NCBI RefSeq assembly: GCF_000208385.1
Contig: NC_015436.1
Span: 1,054,001 to 1,118,000 of the forward strand
DNA length: 64,000 bases
Direction of reading: 5' to 3'
Source: Parasphaerochaeta coccoides DSM 17374
GTDB taxonomy: Bacteria; Spirochaetota; Spirochaetia; Sphaerochaetales; Sphaerochaetaceae
The translations under genes and the position numbers were made by a program. The notes under the pieces were generated by a model. That model was not told the origin of the DNA. It was given only the letters and a program-made list of their open reading frames with translations, and did not search any database. Every line of letters begins with the position of its first letter. Positions within the stretch are counted from its first letter, which is position 1. Below are positions 8,923-17,185 of the stretch, one piece after another.

Positions 8923-9711
8923 CTAAAGGAAACGATACGCCAGAAGTCCCGAAACAATGGCCGCAGCCATTTTCTGACGCCACTCGCCGTCCCGGAGGTT
9001 CCACGCATCATCCTTGTTGGACAAGAAGCCCATCTCAACCAAAACTGATGGCATCCTGCTGTAGTTCAGCACGTAGATGTCTCTTTCAATGATTCCCCTG
9101 TCCCTCCCGGCAGGAAAGAAAGTAGCAAGGCTTGCCCTGACGGATGATGCAAGGCTCTTGTTCTCTTTGTTCAATTCCGTGTTGAGGACGGAACCTTTGT
9201 AGGAACTCCACCGTTTGATGGCCGACAGCGGTGACTTTTCATCGAGGAATGTGACTTTCCTGTCTGCTTGTTTTATCAATATTTCATAGCCTTGGGCACT
9301 GGCGGAACGGGCGGAATTGACATGAAGCGAGACAAAGATGGTTCCCGTGCCTCCGGAAGCTCCTCCAGAAGACACACTGTCCACGGCGATTCCTGCCCGT
9401 TCCTCAAGAGAAACAAAGACATCACTGTCCCGTGTAAGGATCACATTCAAATCCGGAGCCCTCTGCCCAAGGATGGCTTTCATCCTCAGGACAATATCAA
9501 GGACAATATCCTTCTCATAATATGTGACATCATCCCAGACGGAGACCGCACCCGGATCATGGCCGCCATGACCGGCGTCGAGAATGATGGCATCGACGGG
9601 AGTAAACGGCGACGAAAACGCTGTTCCCATTGTGAAAAAAAAGAGGCAGAACAACAAAATGATGGCGGGAAAGCAACCTGACCATATTGTTCTCACCCCG
9701 GAGTCCTCCAT
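8923..9711 (-). CDS. N-acetylmuramoyl-L-alanine amidase (Amidase_3)
   Basis: Exported zinc hydrolase that cleaves the MurNAc-L-Ala bond of peptidoglycan. Residues about 10-32 are a hydrophobic signal segment. The mature domain follows at once with AIILDAGHGGHDPGA (first zinc His), a Glu-containing segment around EERAGIAV, FVSLHVNSA (second His), and VLVEMGFLSNKDD with the catalytic Glu. No separate wall-binding domain is present (262 aa in total). Its start overlaps the upstream glycosyltransferase-like gene by 19 nt, so it is the last gene of the proA-proB operon. Confidence 0.92.
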   Translation of the reverse strand: MEDSGVRTIWSGCFPAIILLFCLFFFTMGTAFSSPFTPVDAIILDAGHGGHDPGAVSVWDDVTYYEKDIVLDIVLRMKAILGQRAPDLNVILTRDSDVFVSLEERAGIAVDSVSSGGASGGTGTIFVSLHVNSARSASAQGYEILIKQADRKVTFLDEKSPLSAIKRWSSYKGSVLNTELNKENKSLASSVRASLATFFPAGRDRGIIERDIYVLNYSRMPSVLVEMGFLSNKDDAWNLRDGEWRQKMAAAIVSGLLAYRFL

Positions 9712-10613
9712 TGGGCAATCAACATGGAAAAGTCGACCTTGTACAGCAGTATCAGGCGGCTGCGAAGTTCTTCCTGTACGTCCTTGTCCAGGCGTGACAG
9801 GCGTGGGTTCATGAAGTTCTTGCCTTTTATCTGGTGAACGCCAAGCAGTTTTGTATACATGCGGTCAATGCCTATGGGAAGCGTCCGATCCTCGACAACG
9901 GAAAGACGTGATGTGAAGCGGAAGCCCAGCGAAGGCGTAGCAAGGACAGGATAACCACAGAGCCAGCAACGGGCGGCAAAATCAAAAAACTGCCAGTAAT
10001 CACTGATGATGTGGCTGTCAAAGCCGCGCTGCCGCTGGAAAAGAGCTCTTTCATATATTCCCAGGCCATAAAATGGGTAGAACGTGTCCTGGGCTGAACG
10101 GGAACTGGTTTCCGGAAAGAACGACAGGGCAGAAATCTCCTTGCCTTTTCTATGCATGAACGGGGCGGAAACTGTGGGAAGCAACTCCCCCGCATTATTG
10201 TAAAGGAAGGGCGCAAGGACTGCCGGGGAAGGAGTTCCCGCAACATGCCGGGCAAGCAGGAGGCGGTCGTAATGCACAAGCTCCATGTCAGTCCGTACCA
10301 CCATGAAGTATGTCGTATAGCATTCATCCGCCAAGGCTCCCAGTTTTTCCGCAAGAAGCGTATGCGCGGAGAAAACCAGCCACGAGACATCAGGCCACCG
10401 GCGTCTCCACTGTTGGATGTCTCCGTTCCCGTCCACGGTAATCACATGCAGGCAACTATTCAGATTAGCCACATACCAGTCAATGCACGTCTCAAGCTCC
10501 TGTTCCGTACCAACGTCCAGAATACCTACTGCAAGATGTTCCTTCTGGTGCAACTGGTGTATCCGCCTGCCTATATCCCGCTGGCGCGGATGAACCGTGT
10601 ACGTCACTTCCAT
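9693..10613 (-). CDS. Glycosyltransferase-like protein
   Basis: A 306-residue soluble protein without signal or membrane segments. It resembles the GT-A/family 2 fold: an N-terminal part with alternating strands and helices (AVGILDVGTEQELETCIDWY, LHVITVDGNG), an acidic FMVVRTDMEL segment around residues 125-135 that could be the DxD-like metal site, and a later HIISDYWQFFDFAARCWLCGYP segment resembling acceptor-binding regions. This is fold-level recognition only; the sugar and acceptor are unknown. Its ATG overlaps the proB stop (TGATG), and its end overlaps the amidase start, so it is coupled to both. A wall-related role is possible from the amidase neighbour. Confidence 0.5.
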   Translation of the reverse strand: MEVTYTVHPRQRDIGRRIHQLHQKEHLAVGILDVGTEQELETCIDWYVANLNSCLHVITVDGNGDIQQWRRRWPDVSWLVFSAHTLLAEKLGALADECYTTYFMVVRTDMELVHYDRLLLARHVAGTPSPAVLAPFLYNNAGELLPTVSAPFMHRKGKEISALSFFPETSSRSAQDTFYPFYGLGIYERALFQRQRGFDSHIISDYWQFFDFAARCWLCGYPVLATPSLGFRFTSRLSVVEDRTLPIGIDRMYTKLLGVHQIKGKNFMNPRLSRLDKDVQEELRSRLILLYKVDFSMLIAQWRTPG

Positions 10614-11740
10614 CAGCCTGTCTCCTTGTCAAGGAACACAATGTCATCAGGACGGAAGACCATCTCCTTCTTGCCGTTCCCCAGTTTTTTGGAGATATCT
10701 TCACTGCTGCATCCGACCAGACGGGTCAACTCCGTGCTGTTGAAATACGGGACAGCTTTGGCAAAAGCCGTTCCGTTGACATTCAGCACATTGACTACAT
10801 CCCCTTCATTGAACACGCCCGTCACCCCAATCATGCCGCTGGGAAGGAGACTCTTATGGGCGCGAAGGGCTTTTTCTGCGCCTTTGTCCACCGTGATGGT
10901 TCCGGCATGGGAATTGTTGAGTATCCAACGCGCCCTCTGGCTGAGCCTCCTGTCGGGATGGATGTATGTACCGATCTCCTCGCCGTCCATGATACGGAGC
11001 AGTACATCTTTCTCATACCCGCTGACGATAAGGGAGCCACATCCTCCCTGCGATGCTATCCGGGCGGCAAGCAGCTTTGTCTTCATGCCCCCGGTGGAGT
11101 ATGTCGTCCCTGCCCCGCCAGCCATTGCCATCACATTTTCATCCAAATGTTCAATTTCCGGCATCAGGACAGCGTTCTTGTCCTTGCGGGGGTCAGCGGT
11201 ATAGACACCAGGGATATCCGTCATGATGATGAGCAATTCAGCGTCTATTTTGCTGGCGACCATGGCACTCATCCTGTCGTTGTCACCGAAGGCGGAACCG
11301 ATTTCCGCTGTGCTGACCGTGTCATTTTCATTGAAAACAGGCACGACTCCCAGCTTGAGCAACGTTTCAACGGAATTGCGAAGATTAACATAGGTCCGTC
11401 GCGCGTCCAAATCCCATCTGGTCAGAAGAACCTGGGAGCAAATCAGTCCGTGTTCCTGGAAGGAACGTCGGTAACTGCTCATCAAGATTGGCTGACCGAT
11501 TGAGGCGCATGCCTGACGAGTTTCTATTTTCTTGACAGGACCTTTGAGGCGTAGCTCACGAGCTCCCATGCCTATTGCTCCAGATGTCACCAAAAGGACG
11601 TCCAAGCCACGTTTTTTCAACGCCGCAATCTGGGCAGTCACATTGTCAATATATGATTCATCTATCCCGGCAGAACCTGAAAGAAGGTTTGTTCCGACCT
11701 TGAGGACCACCGTCCTGACGTATGAGAAATCCCGTGCCAT
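10613..11740 (-). CDS. proB: Glutamate 5-kinase
   Basis: First step of proline synthesis, phosphorylating glutamate. The amino-acid kinase domain shows VVLKVGTNLL at the N-terminus, LLVTSGAIGMGARELR, FNENDTVSTAEI and GSAFGDNDRMSAMVASKIDAELLIIMTDIPGVYT. From about residue 275 a PUA-type domain follows (GTITVDKGAEKAL, GVTGVFNEGDVVNV), as in the long proteobacterial-type enzyme. The length of 375 aa is normal. It lies 24 bp downstream of proA in the same direction. Feedback inhibition by proline is known for the family and cannot be judged here. Confidence 0.96.
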   Translation of the reverse strand: MARDFSYVRTVVLKVGTNLLSGSAGIDESYIDNVTAQIAALKKRGLDVLLVTSGAIGMGARELRLKGPVKKIETRQACASIGQPILMSSYRRSFQEHGLICSQVLLTRWDLDARRTYVNLRNSVETLLKLGVVPVFNENDTVSTAEIGSAFGDNDRMSAMVASKIDAELLIIMTDIPGVYTADPRKDKNAVLMPEIEHLDENVMAMAGGAGTTYSTGGMKTKLLAARIASQGGCGSLIVSGYEKDVLLRIMDGEEIGTYIHPDRRLSQRARWILNNSHAGTITVDKGAEKALRAHKSLLPSGMIGVTGVFNEGDVVNVLNVNGTAFAKAVPYFNSTELTRLVGCSSEDISKKLGNGKKEMVFRPDDIVFLDKETG

Positions 11741-11764
11741 CCCTGCTTCCTCACTTCTGCTTCT

Positions 11765-13099
11765 TTAGTTTTCCGCTGCCATGGAAGGACTGTCGGCGGG
11801 TAGTTCCTGATGCTTGAACTTCCGTGGGGATGCTCCGCTGTAATCAGAAACCACGTGTCCCTGTCCTTTCAACAGCCATCTGCCGTTGACCAGACCATCA
11901 AGCCCGACGGGACCGCGGGCATGAATCTTTCCCGTACTGATGCCCACCTCTGCCCCCAGCCCGAAGCGGAAACCATCGGCGAAACGGGTGCTGCAATTCC
12001 AGAAAACATCGGAGGAATCGACATCACGCATGAAACGCCGTGCCAGTCCTTCATTCTCCGTGACGATACAGTCGGTATGCCCAGAACCATGCTCCGCAAT
12101 ATGCTCGACCGCTTCCTCATAGGATTCGACTACCTTCACCGCCAAGGTCAGGCTGATAAATTCGGTATCATAATCCTGCGGGGAGGCTTTTTCAACGGCA
12201 ATAATCCGACAGGTCGCTTCATCTCCCTTGAGTTTCACGCCATTCCCTTCAAGAGCCGCCGCTGCTTCAGGCAAGAATACGGGGGCAATCGCCTGATGGA
12301 CAAGAAGCGTCTCAATGGAATTGCAGGCAGCAGGATACTGAGTCTTGGAATCCACGGCAAGCCGTACCGCCATAGTGACATCAGCATCCTTATCCACATA
12401 TATGGCACATATACCATCGGCATGCCCCAGAACAGGGATGCGGGTATTGCTCATGACATGCTGTACGAAAGAGTTTGAGCCTCTGGGAATGAGAAGGTCG
12501 ATGTCCTTGTCCATGCCCAGGATGAAATCCACATCCCCACGGCTTTCAAGATGAACCATCCACCCTGAACCAAGGGGATGCGACGCGCAGGAAGAACGGA
12601 TTGAGGCGACAAGAGCCTTGTTGGTTTCCAACGCTTCACGGCCTCCTTTGAGGACAATGCCGTTTCCGCTTTTTATGCACAGGGAAACAATCTGAACCAG
12701 GGCATCAGGGCGGGCTTCAAAGATCATGCCAATGACTCCGAGAGGAAAGCGAACTTTTTCCAAGACAAGGCCGTCGTCAAGAAGGCGGCGTTCCTCGACC
12801 GTACCGATGGGATCAGGCAATGCTTCAACAGCTACCAGCCCATCCTGGACGGCATCCAGCTTGCACCTGTCGAATACCAGGCGTTTCATCAGGGAGCTGG
12901 TCTCCCCTTCCGTTTCCGCAGCGGACATGTCCCTGCGGTTCGCTTCAAAGATGCCGTGGGCATCAGCAAAAAGTCCATCGCGGATACGCCGTAGCAAATC
13001 GTTACGTTTTTCGGCCGAAGAGGAAGACAATGCACGTGCCGCGCGTCCCGCCTCACGAATGTCAGCGGTCAGATGATTGTTTTCCTTGTTTGATTCCAT
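11765..13099 (-). CDS. proA: Gamma-glutamyl phosphate reductase
   Basis: Second step of proline synthesis, an NADPH-dependent reductase of the aldehyde dehydrogenase superfamily. Motifs are FPLGVIGMIFEARPDAL (about 105-121), KGGREALETNKAL, VQHVMSNTRIPVLGHADGICAIYVD, and the catalytic Cys region KTQYPAACNSIETLL. The C-terminus has RFADGFRFGLGAEVGISTGK and the conserved ARGPVGLDGL. The start at 13099 (MESNKENNH) is chosen because the upstream extension to 13198 is unlike the family and a promoter lies within it. Product 444 aa. Confidence 0.95.
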   Translation of the reverse strand: MESNKENNHLTADIREAGRAARALSSSSAEKRNDLLRRIRDGLFADAHGIFEANRRDMSAAETEGETSSLMKRLVFDRCKLDAVQDGLVAVEALPDPIGTVEERRLLDDGLVLEKVRFPLGVIGMIFEARPDALVQIVSLCIKSGNGIVLKGGREALETNKALVASIRSSCASHPLGSGWMVHLESRGDVDFILGMDKDIDLLIPRGSNSFVQHVMSNTRIPVLGHADGICAIYVDKDADVTMAVRLAVDSKTQYPAACNSIETLLVHQAIAPVFLPEAAAALEGNGVKLKGDEATCRIIAVEKASPQDYDTEFISLTLAVKVVESYEEAVEHIAEHGSGHTDCIVTENEGLARRFMRDVDSSDVFWNCSTRFADGFRFGLGAEVGISTGKIHARGPVGLDGLVNGRWLLKGQGHVVSDYSGASPRKFKHQELPADSPSMAAEN

Positions 13100-13106
13100 A
13101 TGTGAA

Positions 13107-13135
13107 AGAGTAATAGGAAACGGGCGGACTGGCAA
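13107..13135 (-). promoter_or_regulatory. proA-proB operon promoter, possibly leaderless
   Basis: On the reverse strand TTGCCA (13130-13135) and TACTCT (13107-13112) are 17 bp apart, and the proA ATG begins 7 nt after the -10 box. No clear ribosome site is present between them. Confidence 0.5.
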
Positions 13136-13234
13136 GTGCGACCGGAGGCATGGGAAATTCAGATGATGGTTGTTCCTGACAGGAAAAAAACATGGCATTT
13201 TTCAGAAAATGTTGATTGTGTGTGTTTTTGGTCT

Positions 13235-13262
13235 TTGCTCACCATAGGTTTTTCTATACCAT
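13235..13262 (+). promoter_or_regulatory. Promoter of purine permease gene
   Basis: TTGCTC (13235-13240) and TACCAT (13257-13262) with 16-bp spacing. They are followed by a short leader with an AAGGAGAG ribosome site. No purine riboswitch consensus was found in the leader. Confidence 0.5.
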
Positions 13263-13298
13263 GTCCACATTACACGCATCACTATAAGGAGAGAAAGA

Positions 13299-14585
13299 AT
13301 GGAAAAGTTCTTCAAGCTTTCCGAGAACAAGACGACCGTGAAGACGGAAGTCGTTGCCGGAATCACGACGTTCCTCACCATGGCGTACATCCTTTCCGTC
13401 AACCCTAGCATCCTCAGTGCTACGGGAATGGACACGGGATCTCTTTTCACCGCCACGGCGCTGGCATCAGCCGTCGCCACTCTTGCAATGGCGTTAATCG
13501 CCAACCTGCCTTTTGCGCTCGCTCCCGGCATGGGAATGAATGCATTCTTCGCATTCACCGTCGTCATAGGAATGGGCTACAGCTGGCAGTTTGCCTTGAC
13601 CGCCATTCTTGTGGAAGGACTCATTTTCATGGTCCTGACCCTCTTTAATGTCCGTGAGGCGATTGTCAATGCAATTCCTGCAAACCTGAAAAAGGCCATT
13701 TCCGCCGGCATCGGTCTGTTCATCGCTTTCATAGGCCTACAAAATTCCGGCATCATCGCCAATAATGACGCAACGCTCGTCAGTCTGGGTGGAATCACTT
13801 CCGGCGCGCCATTGGTAGCTCTGATTGGCATTGTCGTGACAGGACTCCTCTATGCTTACAAGGTTCCCGGCGCGTTGTTGCTCGGTATGCTCGGCACCAC
13901 GCTGATTGGGATTCCTTTTGGGGTGACGAAATGGGCAGGCGGTTCTTTCCTTCCTCCCGATCTCAGTTCGACCTTCTTCAAGTTTGATTTTTCTCAGATT
14001 TTCACCATCGACTTCCTGATTGTCACCGCGACGTTCTTCTTCGTCGACGTCTTCGATACCGTCGGGACTTTCGTAGGGTGCGCTACACAGGCGAACATGT
14101 TGGAAAAGGATGGGCAAATCAAAAATGCAAAGAGAGGCTTCTTTGCCGATGCAATCGGTACTCTCTGCGGTGCTATTTTCGGTACTTCCGCCGTCACGAC
14201 CTATGTTGAGAGTTCCGCTGGCATCTCTCAGGGCGGACGCACCGGGCTGACATCCGTAGTCACCGCAGGTTTGTTCGTGCTCTCCCTGTTCCTGGCTCCG
14301 ATTTTCCTTTCCGTACCCAGTGCCGCTACCGCACCAGCTCTTGTCATTGTCGGTCTATTGATGATGGCTCCCATCAAGGAAATCGAGTTCGAGGATTTCA
14401 CCGAGGGCATCCCTGCCTTCCTGTGCATCATCATGATGCCTTTCGCTTACTCCATAGCTGACGGCATCATGTTCGGCATTGTCAGCTGGTTGCTCCTCAA
14501 GGTATTCAGCGGAAGACACAAGGAAGTTCCCATCTTCACCGTAGTGGTCGGCATCCTTTTCCTGCTGAAGATATTCTTTGTTTAA
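13299..14585 (+). CDS. NCS2-family purine permease (AzgA/PbuG type)
   Basis: Inner-membrane proton-coupled importer of hypoxanthine, guanine or adenine. Twelve or more hydrophobic segments span the 428 residues. The family signatures are clear: EVVAGITTFLTMAYILSVNP at the N-terminus, ALAPGMGMNAFFAFTV, GIGLFIAFIGLQNSGI, and the second-half FFFVDVFDTVGTFVGCA and TSAVTTYVESSAGISQGGRTGLTSV, which carry the substrate-site acidic residues. The exact base preference cannot be read. It is a single-gene unit with its own promoter and a strong terminator downstream. Confidence 0.93.
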   Translation: MEKFFKLSENKTTVKTEVVAGITTFLTMAYILSVNPSILSATGMDTGSLFTATALASAVATLAMALIANLPFALAPGMGMNAFFAFTVVIGMGYSWQFALTAILVEGLIFMVLTLFNVREAIVNAIPANLKKAISAGIGLFIAFIGLQNSGIIANNDATLVSLGGITSGAPLVALIGIVVTGLLYAYKVPGALLLGMLGTTLIGIPFGVTKWAGGSFLPPDLSSTFFKFDFSQIFTIDFLIVTATFFFVDVFDTVGTFVGCATQANMLEKDGQIKNAKRGFFADAIGTLCGAIFGTSAVTTYVESSAGISQGGRTGLTSVVTAGLFVLSLFLAPIFLSVPSAATAPALVIVGLLMMAPIKEIEFEDFTEGIPAFLCIIMMPFAYSIADGIMFGIVSWLLLKVFSGRHKEVPIFTVVVGILFLLKIFFV

Positions 14586-14693
14586 TTGGAAACGAAGCGG
14601 ATAACACGAACATGGTGAAGCTGTGCGGAGAAGACATGGAGCCATAAGCCATAGCCGTAATATCCGGTGATTTTCCTACCTGTTACCATTACA

Positions 14694-14735
14694 AGGGAGT
14701 GTTGCAAAACTTTTGCAATGCTTCCCTTTTTTTGG
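14694..14735 (+). terminator. Rho-independent terminator after purine permease
   Basis: GGGAGTGTTGCAAAA and TTTTGCAATGCTTCCC form a long stem with a minimal loop, followed by seven T. Confidence 0.88.
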
Positions 14736-14987
14736 GGTTCAGTGCCGTTTATCCGGGGGATGATTTCCCACGTAAAACGAAAACACCTGCCGTTGGATGA
14801 CAGGCGTTGCGGCCCTTTCTTGTTCAGGCTATAAGCCGAATGACAGCCAACTCCCTACGCTCGCCTCTTTCTCACAGAATGGGAATGAACACATGTGGGG
14901 TGGAATACAAAGTATTGTTCAAGTCTTTGCATCGTGATATTGTACTTATGGGAAGTATTTCCTTGTGATGACAGGAGCATGGTAGAC
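14736..14987. other. Intergenic stretch between permease terminator and membrane protein gene
   Basis: About 250 bp without a supported gene. A CCTG/CAGG imperfect hairpin lies near 14790-14812. A promoter is present at its right end (14915-14943). Nothing else was recognised. Confidence 0.6.
14915..14943 (+). promoter_or_regulatory. Promoter of membrane coiled-coil gene and lipoprotein
   Basis: TTGTTC (14915-14920) and TATTGT (14938-14943) with 17-bp spacing, about 45 bp before the chosen start. Confidence 0.5.
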
Positions 14988-15470
14988 ATGGAATGGTTCA
15001 ATAAATATCTTTTCATTGGGATTGGCATTGGGCTTGTCGTCGCTTTGGTAGCCGTCATCTGGCTGTCCATTAAGAAAGCCCGTGAACAAAAGGAATCCAA
15101 GAAAGAGATAGCCCGTCTGAAAGCTATGCTGACCGACCGGATGGACTTGGAAAGCGAGGGGCTCTCCAAACTCAAGGCAGAAGTCGTGGAGCTCAAGCAG
15201 CAGAACGAGAACCTGCGCATCAGTATCCACACCTTTTCCCAGCGTCCTGGTCGCGCCGAACTGTCCCGCCTACAGGTTTACCAGCAAGCCGCTGATCGGC
15301 TGACAATCAACTCTCCGGGATTCGGGTCAGCCTGGCAATCAGCCTTGAAGGAAAGTGAAGCGGAGTTCAAGAAAACTTTCCTGGGGCTACAACCCTTCAT
15401 CCGCAAGATCATCCCCCTGAAGAACAATGCAAGACTGATAGAGGATGCTACGGTCGAAGAACAATCTTGA
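14988..15470 (+). CDS. Single-pass membrane protein with coiled coil, unknown function
   Basis: Not assigned to a family. After MEWFNKY comes one hydrophobic helix (about residues 8-27, GIGIGLVVALVAVIWLSI). It is followed by a charged heptad-like region (about 28-85, rich in E, K, L and Q) that should form a coiled coil, then a globular C-terminus. The start is uncertain. ATG 14979 lies too close to the AGGAG site (1 nt), and ATG 14988 has 10 nt spacing and is preferred. It shares a transcription unit with the lipoprotein gene that follows after 35 bp. The topology resembles envelope-spanning or division-associated proteins, but that is only a resemblance. Confidence 0.65.
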   Translation: MEWFNKYLFIGIGIGLVVALVAVIWLSIKKAREQKESKKEIARLKAMLTDRMDLESEGLSKLKAEVVELKQQNENLRISIHTFSQRPGRAELSRLQVYQQAADRLTINSPGFGSAWQSALKESEAEFKKTFLGLQPFIRKIIPLKNNARLIEDATVEEQS

Positions 15471-15505
15471 TAGGAATGAACGAAAGACATAATGGAGATT
15501 TCGCC

Positions 15506-15922
15506 ATGAAAAAAGCTGGTTTCGCAGGAATCATCCTGCTCATCCTTATTCTGGCAGGATGTGAACTAGTTTTTATCAGTTCACGCTGGCCTCTGCAAGA
15601 TCCACGGTTCAACGGCCTGTTCACGTATGAATCTGATGATTATATACGCAAGATTTACATTCAGTATGAGTTTGACGGAACTACCAAAGCGTACTATCGG
15701 AAAGATTATGTCCAATACTTTCCACCTCAACATTCTTCAGAACCATATTATTTAGAAATTGACGTTGATGAGAGCCGAAGAATATTCAGTCAAAAATCAT
15801 GGAACAATGAATCCAGTTCAAGGAAGCAGTACTCCTACAATTTCAGCTCAAACGGACGGACTCTGACTTTTTATCATTACTTTGGATACGACAAACACCT
15901 TACGCTGACAAAACAACGATAA
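15506..15922 (+). CDS. Small lipoprotein, unknown function
   Basis: A lipoprotein signal is plain: MKKAGFAGIILLILILAGC, with the lipobox LAGC at residues 16-19, preceded by a GGAGA site 7 nt before the ATG at 15506. The mature 120 residues are rich in Tyr, Ser, Asp and Phe and alternate polar and aromatic residues, as in small beta-sandwich or lipocalin-like lipoproteins. No family was recognised. It is probably co-transcribed with the preceding membrane protein gene. Base composition is somewhat more AT-rich than its neighbours. Confidence 0.75.
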   Translation: MKKAGFAGIILLILILAGCELVFISSRWPLQDPRFNGLFTYESDDYIRKIYIQYEFDGTTKAYYRKDYVQYFPPQHSSEPYYLEIDVDESRRIFSQKSWNNESSSRKQYSYNFSSNGRTLTFYHYFGYDKHLTLTKQR

Positions 15923-16003
15923 ATATCCCCTGCAATATCTTTGGCAACTGTTTTGAGAAGCGTTTTGTAGACAGTTTGATGGTATAGGTACAGGAATATT
16001 TCA

Positions 16004-16087
16004 TGCCGAAGACGGGGGTCGAACCCGTACGCCCTTACGGGCAAGGGATTTTAAGTCCCTTGTGTCTACCAATTCCACCACTTCGGC
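16004..16087 (-). tRNA. tRNA-Leu(UAA)
   Basis: A cloverleaf folds on the reverse strand. The acceptor is GCCGAAG/CTTCGGC with discriminator A, the anticodon loop CTTAAAA has anticodon TAA, there is a long variable arm (GCCCGTAAGGGC) as expected for a class II tRNA, and the T loop is GGTTCGACCCC. CCA is not encoded. Confidence 0.97.
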
Positions 16088-16106
16088 CAAGGAAACGACG
16101 AATGCA

Positions 16107-16156
16107 ATAGTATCGGTGCCAGTGCTGTTGGTCAATGACGGAAAAACCAGTAGAAT
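16107..16156. promoter_or_regulatory. Back-to-back promoters for tRNA-Leu and tatD with overlapping -35 boxes
   Basis: On the reverse strand TTGACC (16130-16135) and TACTAT (16107-16112), spacer 17, drive tRNA-Leu. On the forward strand TTGGTC (16128-16133) and TAGAAT (16151-16156), spacer 17, drive tatD. The two -35 boxes share four base pairs, so only one polymerase could bind at a time. Confidence 0.6.
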
Positions 16157-16165
16157 GAAAGAATC

Positions 16166-16981
16166 ATGAAAGATTGCATCGCGCCGACGACTACTGGCAT
16201 CCCACGCGGCCTTACCGATTCTCACTTCCATATCCTGTCCATGAAACAGAAGGGAATAGACATACTCTCATTGTTGTCCGCCATGCAGGACACTGGATTT
16301 GCCGGAGGAATGGACATTGGCACGGAATATGATGATTTCTCTTTGCGCCATGAGAAGGCTTCCCCGTTCCCCTGGCTCAGGTTGAGCGTAGGAGCCGGAC
16401 CATGGGCAGTGGACAGTACGATAGACATAGACTACCAGATGGCAACGCTGGAAGATATCATCAGGGAACACAGGAACAAAATCCATGCCCTGGGAGAGAT
16501 TGGACTGGACTACCATTGGAACTACGGGACCCCGGAAAAACAGAAGGCTCTCTTTGTCCGTCAGCTTGCCATGGCCACCCGGTGGAATTTGCCGGTCGTC
16601 ATTCACGACAGGGATGCCCATGACGACATCATGTCCTGCCTGCAAGAGCAGTGCCCTGCCCACGGCGGAATCATGCACTGTTTCAGCGGAGACGTTGACA
16701 TGGCCATGCGTGCCTTGGACATGGGTTTCCATATTTCCTTTGCCTGCAATATATCATATAAGAATAACGGCTTCCTGCGTGAAGTCGCCCGCATCGTCCC
16801 AATGGACAGACTTCTGGTGGAAACGGACAGCCCGTACTTGGCTCCCCTCTCTGAGAGGGGAAAAATCAACACACCTCTGTCAGTCCATCATGCATGCAGG
16901 ATTGTGGCCGACGTAAAAGACATTCCCCTTGAGGATGTAATTGCCGCGACAGCGAAAAATTTTACCAGCCTGATTGGATAA
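16166..16981 (+). CDS. tatD: TatD-family metal-dependent DNase
   Basis: TIM-barrel metallohydrolase of the TatD/YcfH group (3'-5' DNase/RNase or D-aminoacyl-tRNA-like hydrolase roles are known). Metal ligands are visible in order: LTDSHFHI near the N-terminus, HALGEIGLDYHW (about 108-119, Glu ligand), PVVIHDRDAHDD (His), GGIMHCFSGD (His), and LVETDSPYLAPL with the terminal Asp. The length (271 aa) is normal. The ATG is 9 nt from the -10 box with no strong ribosome site. Confidence 0.93.
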   Translation: MKDCIAPTTTGIPRGLTDSHFHILSMKQKGIDILSLLSAMQDTGFAGGMDIGTEYDDFSLRHEKASPFPWLRLSVGAGPWAVDSTIDIDYQMATLEDIIREHRNKIHALGEIGLDYHWNYGTPEKQKALFVRQLAMATRWNLPVVIHDRDAHDDIMSCLQEQCPAHGGIMHCFSGDVDMAMRALDMGFHISFACNISYKNNGFLREVARIVPMDRLLVETDSPYLAPLSERGKINTPLSVHHACRIVADVKDIPLEDVIAATAKNFTSLIG

Positions 16982-17116
16982 ACACTTGACGTAGACAGTT
17001 TTATCAGTGGATGTTCAGCGGACGACACGGGTATGTGCGTAGCAAAGCGAAGGAATGTGACGGTACAATTTCCCATGATTTTGTCTGCGATTTCGTTCCT
17101 GTCTTCATCTTCAAGG

Positions 17117-17145
17117 TTGACGGCTTCGACTGATACCGGTAAAGT
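17117..17145 (+). promoter_or_regulatory. fba promoter
   Basis: TTGACG (17117-17122) and TAAAGT (17140-17145), 17-bp spacing. A second AT-rich hexamer TAATAT lies 5 bp later. The AAGGAG ribosome site is close to the ATG. Confidence 0.45.
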
Positions 17146-17185
17146 AATATAGGTTGCGAACCTACAACCATCAAGGAGTGTTTTT

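Noticed and set aside
13136-13298. Purine riboswitch before the purine permease
   Set aside because: The expected conserved loop sequences (TATAATCC-type and the T-rich J2/3) were not found in the leader.
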